Below, piece by piece: positions 42,457 to 50,382 of a stretch of DNA of 64,000 bases. Position 1 is the first letter of the stretch; the number at the start of each line of letters is the position of its first letter. The notes below the pieces were generated by a model. That model searched no databases and was not told where the DNA came from. It saw only the letters and a list, made by a program, of their open reading frames with translations. Origin of the DNA: Candidatus Scalindua sp. (GTDB lineage Bacteria > Planctomycetota > Brocadiia > Brocadiales > Scalinduaceae); NCBI GenBank assembly GCA_031316155.1, contig JALDRB010000003.1, positions 1 through 64,000 on the forward strand, read 5' to 3'. A program made the translations under genes and the position numbers.

Positions 42457-44832
42457 TTACTTTCTCTTGACCTGTATTGCCTCGTTCAGTTCTTTCAGTA
42501 ATTGATCGATATCAGTTGGTTTGATCTTTACCGCCTGTGCTATATTCACGGCTCGTGCAAGTGTTCTTCTGAGGATAGGATTTTTGAGTTGTGCAAACCC
42601 TTTATTTACAAAAATATCTATTGCTTGCGGGTATTGTGTGATAAGTTGATGTACATTTGTTGTTTCCGTAACAGTAGTGATCTTATCATGCGCTTCATCA
42701 TCTTCTGCTCTTCTCTTTCCGGCATTTAAAGTCTTCCAAATGTTAATACCGAATAAAAGGATAGCAAAACTCTCGATAAATCCACTGATGCCCATTATCG
42801 AATAAAAATGGGTCGAACCTGTGTGAACGGCAAGTGGCTGGAAAACAACCCTCATTACACTACCAATGTTTATGAGAATAAATGTGATAAAGAGAGATGT
42901 ATAGCTATAGAGTTTGATGCCCTGGCTGATAGGTATTATTCTCGATGCGTAACCAAAGATCATCATGGTAATGAATCCGACCGTAACAGCATGGCGGTAT
43001 GAACCTATGATGGCGTGTGAAACCGATCTACCGGTACCTGTCTCATAAAACGTGAAGATTAACATGCCTATTTCCGCTATTACCAACCATATAATGCCGG
43101 CCCAGACAAATCTTTCATAACCCTTTTCGATCTCCATACCGGAGTAATCAATCTCCGGTTTTGTGAGTAAGTTCAGGTTATAGAAGAATAATAAGATGGA
43201 CAAAAACTGCAGACAGCCTGAGGTAAAATAGATGGTGTTCAGAGTATAATACACTGGCATATTAATGCCTAAAAAGTATGCCCTGAGAGGTTCAGAAAAT
43301 GCCCTGAGTATTACAGAGAAATTTAACATCAGCATTATCAGAACATGGATTTTAGGATTTGGAGCTCGTAATCCCAGGAAAACCGGAAGTGTTCGGGAAA
43401 GTACACCAAAAATTACAAACGTTATAAAACCCATAATCTGTATGTGACGAAGGGGATAAACGAGTGCTTGTGGCATGACCGTCAAGTCTGCCTTGATCAT
43501 ATACACCGTTATACCGGTGAGGAATAACGCCTGAACAAGAAACCACAGATATCCGGATATGATAAATCCCTCGTAAAGTTCTATATCCTGCTTTTCTGCT
43601 GAAAGGATCGTCTTAAAAGCGACGATAAGAAAGAAGATAACGGCGAGAACCTCCAACAAACATCCCAATACGATTAAAATTTTGAAGAAAGAAAAATCAT
43701 AAACCGGTAAAAGTGATCTGAATATAAAAATGAGAAGGATGCCGGTGAGCATAAAAATGAAGGAAAGATTCGCAAGCTTCCCGCTATAGAGGCGGCTAGC
43801 ATAAAACCTTGGGAGCACGAAGTATGATACACCCATTATAAATAGTCCGCACCATCCAAATATCTGAGTGTGTCCATGGGTCTCTATCAATACCCTCGAG
43901 ACGGCATAAAGAGAATGGTTCAGCCCCATTTGAAAGAGAAGTATGGCACCGTATACACATCCGGTTGTCAGTGAAATGACAATGGCTGCCTTTATGAATT
44001 TTTCATAGATATTTTCGTATGCGGTCACAGTATCGTTTTCAGAGACTTCGGGCGCATCAGCTTTTCCCTGAATCACATCGTTGAGTTCTCTTATTAAGCT
44101 GTCACCGTCAACATTATGCACCCGGGCGAAGAAGTACACTGCTTCATCCGGTCCATATTCGCCTCCGCATTCAAGCAGACCATATTTGGAAAAAACACCT
44201 TTTGTTTGTGGGTAAGACTTGATAATGTTTTTTACGGTGGTTTTTCCCGTTATCTCCTGTGGTATAGAGCTTCCAGAATTCTTTACAGTTGAAGAATCTT
44301 TCTCTTTGTTTAGACCCGATTCATTCTTAATGCTACTATCTGTTGAAGCACTCTTCTCTGATAGGGTTTCCTGCGGAAGGGACTCGTTCAGGACTTTGAT
44401 GAGATTGTCCACGTCAACGTTACACGCAATGGCAGTCTTCTCGATACTTTGCACACCGCCACAACAGGTATCAACACCGTATTTGGTGAGTATTTCTGAA
44501 GTGTGAGGATATTTAACGGTAACGTCATTAACGATCATATCCTTTGTGATCCTGTTTGACCCTTCATTATCAGTACCCGTTTTTTTTATAACATTACTTT
44601 TTTCCTGTCTGGGCACTTCCGGCACAGCCTCCTGCGGAAGAGACTCGTTCAGGACTTTGATAAGATTGTCTACGTTGACGTTACATGCAATTGCCGTTTT
44701 CTCGATACTTTGTACGCCACCACAACAGGTATCAACACCGTATTTGGTGAATATTTCTGAAGTGTGAGGATATTTGACGGTAACGTCATTAACGATCATA
44801 TCCTTTGTGATCCTGTTTGGCCCTTTACCCAT
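42457..44832 (-). CDS. NnrS-like heme membrane protein with two DUF542 and two DUF1858-like domains
   Basis: About 791 residues from the ATG at 44832 (GAGAGG six bases upstream); the frame is open to 44886. Two DUF542 (ScdA N-terminal) domains come first, each with YPHTSEI(F/L)TKYGVDTCCGG. A DUF1858-like domain follows (TVKNIIKSYPQTKGVFSKYGL). Then comes an NnrS core of twelve helices with ETHGHTQIFGW, YPLRHIQIMGFITFVIFG and SYRHAVTVGFITMMIFG (heme/copper histidines). A last DUF1858-like domain ends the protein. NnrS relieves NO stress, and DUF542 occurs in di-iron proteins that repair Fe-S centres. The fusion, in an operon with an octaheme cytochrome, points to NO or hydroxylamine handling. 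Confidence 0.85.
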   Translation of the reverse strand: MGKGPNRITKDMIVNDVTVKYPHTSEIFTKYGVDTCCGGVQSIEKTAIACNVNVDNLIKVLNESLPQEAVPEVPRQEKSNVIKKTGTDNEGSNRITKDMIVNDVTVKYPHTSEILTKYGVDTCCGGVQSIEKTAIACNVDVDNLIKVLNESLPQETLSEKSASTDSSIKNESGLNKEKDSSTVKNSGSSIPQEITGKTTVKNIIKSYPQTKGVFSKYGLLECGGEYGPDEAVYFFARVHNVDGDSLIRELNDVIQGKADAPEVSENDTVTAYENIYEKFIKAAIVISLTTGCVYGAILLFQMGLNHSLYAVSRVLIETHGHTQIFGWCGLFIMGVSYFVLPRFYASRLYSGKLANLSFIFMLTGILLIFIFRSLLPVYDFSFFKILIVLGCLLEVLAVIFFLIVAFKTILSAEKQDIELYEGFIISGYLWFLVQALFLTGITVYMIKADLTVMPQALVYPLRHIQIMGFITFVIFGVLSRTLPVFLGLRAPNPKIHVLIMLMLNFSVILRAFSEPLRAYFLGINMPVYYTLNTIYFTSGCLQFLSILLFFYNLNLLTKPEIDYSGMEIEKGYERFVWAGIIWLVIAEIGMLIFTFYETGTGRSVSHAIIGSYRHAVTVGFITMMIFGYASRIIPISQGIKLYSYTSLFITFILINIGSVMRVVFQPLAVHTGSTHFYSIMGISGFIESFAILLFGINIWKTLNAGKRRAEDDEAHDKITTVTETTNVHQLITQYPQAIDIFVNKGFAQLKNPILRRTLARAVNIAQAVKIKPTDIDQLLKELNEAIQVKRK

Positions 44833-44975
44833 AAAAAACCTCTCATTTTTTTTCGATGACGGAAGAGAGAGTACTGTTCCAAGCACATCTCCATCGTAGT
44901 AGAATAAATAATATCATGTTATACATAGCAAGTGATTTTTTTGTAAGTTTTTTTGATTCCTGCTATATATACCAG

Positions 44976-45140
44976 TATACTAAAACCGATTTGGTTTTCG
45001 GTTTTACCTGTCTACGTGCATCGCACAGGCAGGCTGAAACCAAATCATGGTGAAGGTATCCCCGGACAAAAGACGCCGAGGACTTTACTCACTCAATTTT
45101 ATCTCGGATTTTATCCGAAAGCCATTATGAGATGAGTATA
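44976..45140 (-). repeat. MITE-like repeat, copy M2 (inverted)
   Basis: 165 bp from TATACTAAAACCGATTTGG to CATTATGAGATGAGTATA, the reverse complement of M1 and M3. It has an extra central segment with its own small hairpin (CCTGTCTACGTGC...GCACAGGCAGG). It lies between the NnrS gene promoter and cobO. Confidence 0.75.
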
Positions 45141-45214
45141 TAATAGAATTAAGGAACGTTCCTCATGTAAACCTATATATCATACAGGAAAAAGCATGTC
45201 AACTCCATTCTAAA

Positions 45215-45802
45215 ATGCTCATTAGCAAAAAAGACTTGCAAAATAATTGTTCATGTGATTCTATTTACGGTACTGTGAGCAAGGGATTATTGATTATATA
45301 CACTGGTAATGGAAAAGGGAAGACAACGGCAGCTATCGGGTCTGCTATGAGGGCCGTTGGTCAGGGTTTCAGTGTTTTAATGCTTCAATTCATTAAGGGG
45401 GCATGGAAATATGGTGAACTGGAGTCTGTGAAAAGGCTGCAACCCGATTTTGAAATTCTAGCTCTGGGCAAGGGATTTGTGGGATCAAATTCAAAACTTG
45501 ATGATAGTGAGGTGAAAGAGAATATCTCAAAATCATGGGAGAGAGCGAAGAGTGCAATTCTTTCAGACAGATACGATATGATTATTCTCGATGAGATTAA
45601 TTATGTAATTGGCTATGGTCTGCTTCCTGTTGAGGAAGTTTTAACAGTACTTGGGAAAAGACCGGATAGATTACACATCGTCATGACGGGCAGAGATGTG
45701 CATGAAAGAGTAATTGAAAAAGCGGATTTAGTTACTGAAATGAGAGAGATTAAACATCCCTATTCAAAAGGTGTCAAGGCCCAGAAGGGGATAGAATTTT
45801 AA
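45215..45802 (+). CDS. cobO: Cob(I)yrinic acid a,c-diamide adenosyltransferase
   Basis: 195 residues of the CobO/BtuR/CobA type. IYTGNGKGKTTAAIGSAMRAVGQG (Walker A near residues 30-38), then VLMLQFIKGAWKYGELESV, then YDMIILDEINYVIGYGLL, then VMTGRDVHERVIEKADLVTEM, all family hallmarks. It transfers adenosyl from ATP to cobalt of corrinoids. First of the plus-strand cobalamin genes. Confidence 0.95.
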   Translation: MLISKKDLQNNCSCDSIYGTVSKGLLIIYTGNGKGKTTAAIGSAMRAVGQGFSVLMLQFIKGAWKYGELESVKRLQPDFEILALGKGFVGSNSKLDDSEVKENISKSWERAKSAILSDRYDMIILDEINYVIGYGLLPVEEVLTVLGKRPDRLHIVMTGRDVHERVIEKADLVTEMREIKHPYSKGVKAQKGIEF

Positions 45803-45829
45803 GTAAGTAATACCGAACCTAGACAAGCC

Positions 45830-45995
45830 AGAACCAAACAGGGTGTTAATAAATTACAAATCTCAATTTACAAAGCCCAAACAAATTTCAAATTACAATG
45901 TTTGAAGTACCAAACCAACTTGTTTAGAATTTCGGATTTGTTCGTTGTGATTTGTTTGTTATTTGGAACTTGTTATTTGGTGCTTATCGGATATC
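45830..45995. repeat. Intergenic inverted-repeat sequence of the CAAATTACAA type
   Basis: The left part (AATTACAAATCTCAATTTAC, then AAACAAATTTCAAATTACAA) and right part (GTTGTGATTTGTTTGTTATT, then TGGAACTTGTTATTTGGTGC) are roughly complementary, giving a long imperfect AT-rich hairpin. No coding potential. The following 180 bases up to thyX hold nothing I recognise. Confidence 0.45.
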
Positions 45996-46179
45996 ATGAA
46001 AACTATTATTAATAAATATTTCGCCTAAACTTGATAGTATTAATAAGTTGCGTAAGCCTTCCTAACACCTCTTTTTTTATGCTTTCGGCAGGTAGAGTCA
46101 GACAGTGACAAGATTTCGTTGATGACATATTAGGTATTCATTCTTTTTGTTCAATTTTGGCTAAATCAGGGGACAAAAA

Positions 46180-46911
46180 ATGGCAAAAGCTACCCTAAAA
46201 GTAATTTTGTTGAATCACACTAAGCAACCCGAAGAGACAATAGCTCATGCGGCTAAGTTGTGCTATAGTCCGGCTTCAATCGGAGAACTTAAAAACCAGA
46301 TAGAAAAATTTAATAATGAGAAATTTGTTGAAAAACTCCTTCAATTAGGACACCTTTCTCCGTTGGAACATGCTGTATTTACCTTTGGTGTTGAGGGCAT
46401 ATCGAGGGCGTGTTCCCATCAACTTGTCAGGCACAGGGTTGCTTCCTATTCTCAACAAAGCCAGAGATATGTAAGTGAACGCAGCAAAAAAGATCACGAG
46501 ATTTTCGAGTTCGTCATACCTCCGAGCATCGAGGCGTCGGGCAAGAAAGGCTGGTTTATCGATAAGATGCGGGAGATCCAGAACTGGTATGATGAACTTG
46601 TTGAAGTTCTGGGAGATTCCGGAGAAAAGTCGAATGAAGATGCGCGTTTTATACTCCCTAATGCAGCAGAGACCAAGATCATTATTACGATGAATGTCAG
46701 AGAACTCCTCCATTTCTTCAGTGTGAGATGTTGTGAGCGTGCACAATGGGAGATTCGAAATCTTGCAACTGAAATGTTGAGATTAACACGAAAGGTTTTG
46801 CCGAGCGTTTTTTCTCAGTCCGGCCCAAATTGTGTAAAAGGGCCGTGTACAGAAGGGAAGATGTCTTGTGGAAACCTTGAAGAGGTGAGAAAAAAGTTTC
46901 GTAATCTATAA
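46180..46911 (+). CDS. thyX: FAD-dependent thymidylate synthase
   Basis: 243 residues. RHRVASYSQQSQRYV (residues 84-98) is the ThyX signature RHRxxSxxxxSxRY. LGHLSPLEHAVFTFGVEGISRACSHQL precedes it, and FILPNAAETKIIITMNVRELLHFF follows. It makes dTMP from dUMP with methylene-tetrahydrofolate and FAD. Last ~20 residues contain a CxxGPCxxGxMxC-like cysteine cluster (NCVKGPCTEGKMSCG), often seen in ThyX of this size. Followed closely by the methionine synthase gene. Confidence 0.96.
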   Translation: MAKATLKVILLNHTKQPEETIAHAAKLCYSPASIGELKNQIEKFNNEKFVEKLLQLGHLSPLEHAVFTFGVEGISRACSHQLVRHRVASYSQQSQRYVSERSKKDHEIFEFVIPPSIEASGKKGWFIDKMREIQNWYDELVEVLGDSGEKSNEDARFILPNAAETKIIITMNVRELLHFFSVRCCERAQWEIRNLATEMLRLTRKVLPSVFSQSGPNCVKGPCTEGKMSCGNLEEVRKKFRNL

Positions 46912-46938
46912 CAAAATTTTTTTTCGGAGGAAGAAAAT

Positions 46939-47988
46939 TTGTTTAAAGGAAATTTTTCAGCAACCGCCATTGGTAGTTTTCCTCACAGAGATGTCGGCGA
47001 AGCCTGCGATCTTGTCTTGAAGACATTACCGGAGATACCCTGCTGGCCGCAACTGCCTGAAAGGGATATGAGGGAAGAAATGTGCGTTCAATACACAGAA
47101 GGATTGCCTTTTTTAAAACTTATTCCGGAAGAAAACAGAATTTATGTTGATATGCCGGAAGATAATACTGACGAACTGGAGATATTCTACAATAAGTATC
47201 TGTCTGAAAATGCAGAGCTTTTTTCCATGAGTACAGATTGCTCGATTGGATTCCCAAGCATTGTTGCACGTCTTCAGGAAGAATGGCCAAAGACGATTCG
47301 CGCGGTCAAGGGGCAAATTGTGGGGCCAATTACCCTGGCGGGAACCTTAAAAGGGAAAGACGACATTCCCGTTCTCCACAACCCTACACTCTTTGACGCA
47401 GTTGTTAAACTCCTCGCAATGAAGGCATGCTGGCAGCTTAAGAGGTATTCAATTTTCAACGTCCCAAAGATAATTTTTCTGGATGAGCCGTACCTTTCAA
47501 GTTACGGATCTGCATTTGCGAGTTTAAAAAAAGAGCAGGTTGTTGATTCCCTGAATGAGATATTTCAGGCCATTCACCAGTATAAAGCATTAGCAGGCAT
47601 ACATTGTTGCGGTAATACCGACTGGCCGATGCTTATGGAAACCCAATTGGACATCCTCAACTTTGATGCTTTTGGTTATATGGATACAATCCTTATCTAT
47701 AAAAAAGAAATAGAAGCTTTTCTGAAAAGAGGCGGATACCTTGCATGGGGAATAGTACCCACCACAGACAGCATTAATGAAGTCACCGTAAATGGTTTAT
47801 TTCATAAACTGGAATCAGCCGTTGACGAACTGGTAAATAAGGGGATAGAGAAAAAGTTGATCATTAACAATTCATTGATAACTCCAAGCTGCGGAACCGG
47901 TTCATTGCCAATCGATGAGGCTGAGAAGTCAATGAACATGACTCATGATTTATCAATAATGATTAAGGATAGATACGGAATTTCATAA
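46939..47988 (+). CDS. Core-MetE-like methionine synthase (UROD/MetE fold)
   Basis: 349 residues, matching only the C-terminal catalytic half of MetE. TAIGSFPHRD at the start, GQIVGPITLAGTL, FLDEPYLSSYG and GIHCCGNTDWPML (His-x-Cys zinc site) are seen, with a late zinc Cys in ITPSCGTGSLP. Short core-MetE proteins in anaerobes use a corrinoid or other methyl donor rather than folate. It starts with TTG, with CGGAGGAAG ten bases upstream. Its place among B12 genes supports corrinoid-linked methyl transfer, by inference. Confidence 0.8.
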   Translation: MFKGNFSATAIGSFPHRDVGEACDLVLKTLPEIPCWPQLPERDMREEMCVQYTEGLPFLKLIPEENRIYVDMPEDNTDELEIFYNKYLSENAELFSMSTDCSIGFPSIVARLQEEWPKTIRAVKGQIVGPITLAGTLKGKDDIPVLHNPTLFDAVVKLLAMKACWQLKRYSIFNVPKIIFLDEPYLSSYGSAFASLKKEQVVDSLNEIFQAIHQYKALAGIHCCGNTDWPMLMETQLDILNFDAFGYMDTILIYKKEIEAFLKRGGYLAWGIVPTTDSINEVTVNGLFHKLESAVDELVNKGIEKKLIINNSLITPSCGTGSLPIDEAEKSMNMTHDLSIMIKDRYGIS

Positions 47989-48072
47989 GTGGTTTTTTAT
48001 AAAACAGGACCGTCATGAAGTACTATTCTCATTCAGTTTTTGTTTAGAGGATTGAATAATTCTAGAAATTTT

Positions 48073-48185
48073 TATACTCATCTCATAATGGTTTTCGGAT
48101 AAAATCCGAGAAAAAACGGAGCGAGTATAACTGCAACCAAGATTTGGTTTTCAGTAAAACCGAAAACCAAATCGGTTTTAGTATA
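48073..48185 (+). repeat. MITE-like repeat, copy M3
   Basis: 113 bp, TATACTCATCTCATAATGG to TCGGTTTTAGTATA, shorter than M1 because the central part is reduced. It ends 13 bases before cobD, so it carries or replaces that gene's upstream region. Confidence 0.75.
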
Positions 48186-48197
48186 TAAAGGTAAACT

Positions 48198-49295
48198 ATG
48201 CTTGACGGTCATGGTGGAAATATTAAGAAAATAAGCAGCCTTTATGGTCTTGATCCGGGAGAAGTCCTCGATTTCAGCGCAAGCATAAATCCTCTTGGTT
48301 ATCCTGATGGTGTTCGTAAAGTTATCTTAGATCGATTTGACGATATTGTGAACTATCCGGATAGTGAATGCTCAGACCTGAGAAGTGCTATTGCAGCGAA
48401 GTATTCCTGTAGTGAGGCAAACATAATGGTGGGGAATGGTTCAAATGAACTCTTTTATCTGATACCCCGCGCTCTTAAACCTGAGAGCGGTATTATTCTC
48501 CAGCCAACCTTTCATGAATTTCAAGATGCTTTGAGTAGCGTAAATGCTGAAATTACGGATGTTATGAATGAGGATGATAATTATCCCCTCTTTAACTTAC
48601 ATGACTCACAATTGAAAGAGTGCAGGGAAGAGTTCATTATCTTTTGTAATCCCAATAATCCTACTGGCCAACTTATTTCGAGAGAAGAAATAGTGAAGTT
48701 TGTTGAGGACAATGCGGAGAGAATTGTTGTCATAGACGAGGCCTTCATGGATTTTGTGGAGGAAGAGGAGAGGTTTAGTGTCTTACAAGATGCATGCACA
48801 TTAAAAAACCTCATCGTGGTACGATCATTGACAAAATTTTACGGCTTTCCCGGCCTCAGATTGGGATTTCTTGTTACGAGTACTCCCATAATGGATAAAT
48901 TATGGGAGTTTAAGGAACCATGGACCGTAAACTCATTTGCTCAGCTTGCAGGCAATATTGCTCTTGCTGATGACGGATTTACCTTGAAGACCAGGGAGTT
49001 TGTGTCAAACGAAAAGGTATTCTTGTATGAAGGGATTTCTCAGATTGAGGGATTACATCCTTTTTATCCATCTGTTAATTTTATCTTGATAAGAATTGAC
49101 AATGAAAATATCATCTCTTCGATACTCCAGAATCTCTTAATCAAAGACAAGATTATTATACGTGACTGCTCAAACTTTGTAGGACTGAATGAAAAATATG
49201 TACGTGTTGCCGTCAGGTCACGGAAGGAAAACCAGAGATTAATCGATGCAATGAAAGAGGCTATCCGTATAGCAGATAGTTCAGAGATTATGTAG
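48198..49295 (+). CDS. cobD: L-threonine-O-3-phosphate decarboxylase (CobD/HisC-like)
   Basis: 365 residues of the aminotransferase I/II fold. The start MLDGHGGNIKKISSLYGLDPGEVLDFSASINPLG carries the HGGN and SxxINPxG motifs of Salmonella-type CobD. NPNNPTGQ, VVIDEAFMDFV and RSLTKFYGFPGLRLGF (PLP lysine in SLTK) follow. It makes the aminopropanol phosphate of the B12 lower loop. A HisC assignment is less likely because of HGGN and the B12 context. MITE M3 is immediately upstream. Confidence 0.88.
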   Translation: MLDGHGGNIKKISSLYGLDPGEVLDFSASINPLGYPDGVRKVILDRFDDIVNYPDSECSDLRSAIAAKYSCSEANIMVGNGSNELFYLIPRALKPESGIILQPTFHEFQDALSSVNAEITDVMNEDDNYPLFNLHDSQLKECREEFIIFCNPNNPTGQLISREEIVKFVEDNAERIVVIDEAFMDFVEEEERFSVLQDACTLKNLIVVRSLTKFYGFPGLRLGFLVTSTPIMDKLWEFKEPWTVNSFAQLAGNIALADDGFTLKTREFVSNEKVFLYEGISQIEGLHPFYPSVNFILIRIDNENIISSILQNLLIKDKIIIRDCSNFVGLNEKYVRVAVRSRKENQRLIDAMKEAIRIADSSEIM

Positions 49296-49362
49296 ATTAT
49301 CGCCAAATAGATAAGATTTCGTTTGGCTCAACCATTCGTAATAAAATATAGTTGAGACTTTC

Positions 49363-49875
49363 TCAAGACCCGCTTTCAGAAACTGACTCTTCAGCGTGTC
49401 CCCTCAGTTTAAATTGAGAAGAAGAGAATTTACCACCTTTGTGGATATCAGGAGATTCCCACCAAACAGTAAAACTTCCTGAATAGGTCACCTCTTGGGT
49501 ATGGTCTTTGGGTTCATCGGTAAATTCGCCATCAAACGTTGCTCGAATGCTCAGTAAGCCAGGCGCCTCAATTCTCGCATACAGTTCCTTGATAACCTCC
49601 TGTCTGCCATGTATGTCCTGATATACGGAATTACCAACATTCTGGCGCTCTTTAAGTATGCGTATAGAATTATCAAGAGAGGGAGAAATGTTGAGGCCGA
49701 AGAGTTTTCCAATTTTCTGTATTGAATCATGGGGAATCACAAATGAGGTACCTTCAATTTCATTAAACTGTTTCCAGCTTGCGTGAGTAGAATCGTAATA
49801 ATTTTTTTGAAAAATAGTAACCCCTGCATCATGGAGTTCAATTCTCTTTACTTCTTTGAATGTTTCTCTATTCAT
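49363..49875 (-). CDS. Hypothetical protein
   Basis: 170 residues, with TFKEVKRIELHDAGVTIFQKNYYDSTHASWKQ and an ISIRATFDGEF...SGSFTVWW beta-rich middle. No signal peptide or membrane helix. GGGAGGT lies before the ATG, so it is probably expressed. It is the only minus-strand gene inside the cobalamin region. Family not recognised. Confidence 0.55.
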   Translation of the reverse strand: MNRETFKEVKRIELHDAGVTIFQKNYYDSTHASWKQFNEIEGTSFVIPHDSIQKIGKLFGLNISPSLDNSIRILKERQNVGNSVYQDIHGRQEVIKELYARIEAPGLLSIRATFDGEFTDEPKDHTQEVTYSGSFTVWWESPDIHKGGKFSSSQFKLRGHAEESVSESGS

Positions 49876-50382
49876 AAAGATGACCTCCCTGGAAACAAAT
49901 TAATGGTTAAAAATTAAAACAACATATCGAGGAAGACTCCCAAAAATGGATAACGGATTTTTTTATATCTACGGCATGCTGAATTGCTGATAAGAATACT
50001 TGATGCAGCAATGCTTCGGTGAAATGTTCCTGGCATTTCTGAGCATAAGTAATTTTAGCGTTTATATTTTCATATGTCAATTGAATAGGTATTGGTTGAA
50101 CGAAATCTATCTATCTCCTGTTTTGCGGTAAAAATTTCGTAATTCTCCGGTACATTAGTGCGTTCAGGTTGCGAAATTAGTGTGCCTTGTATCCGGGAAG
50201 TATTTTCAACCACAGGGTTTCTGTTCAAGTTCCAGGTATGGTAAGTTGGAGACTATCTTGATGTAGAGGAGTTTTCATTCCGGAAAAGTTTTCCGCTTGC
50301 CATTTGCTGTTAATAGGCCATAATATTTTACTGTGTTATGCATGATTTTTCTCCAAATTCAACTTTTCAGAGGAGGTAATAC
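49876..50382 (+). other. Intergenic interval upstream of cobQ, no riboswitch recognised
   Basis: About 500 bases. I looked for a cobalamin riboswitch (B12 box GCCACTG) and did not see one. It must hold the cobQ promoter. The GGAGG at 50372-50376 is cobQ's ribosome-binding site. Confidence 0.4.

Noticed and set aside
31576-48185. CRISPR array from the repeated segments
   Set aside because: Copies are far apart, variable in length and palindromic, without regular spacers; they fit dispersed repeats instead.
49876-50382. Possible cobalamin riboswitch before cobQ or the other B12 genes
   Set aside because: No B12 box (GCCACTG-like) or matching fold seen here, or in 45141-45214 or 53104-53471.
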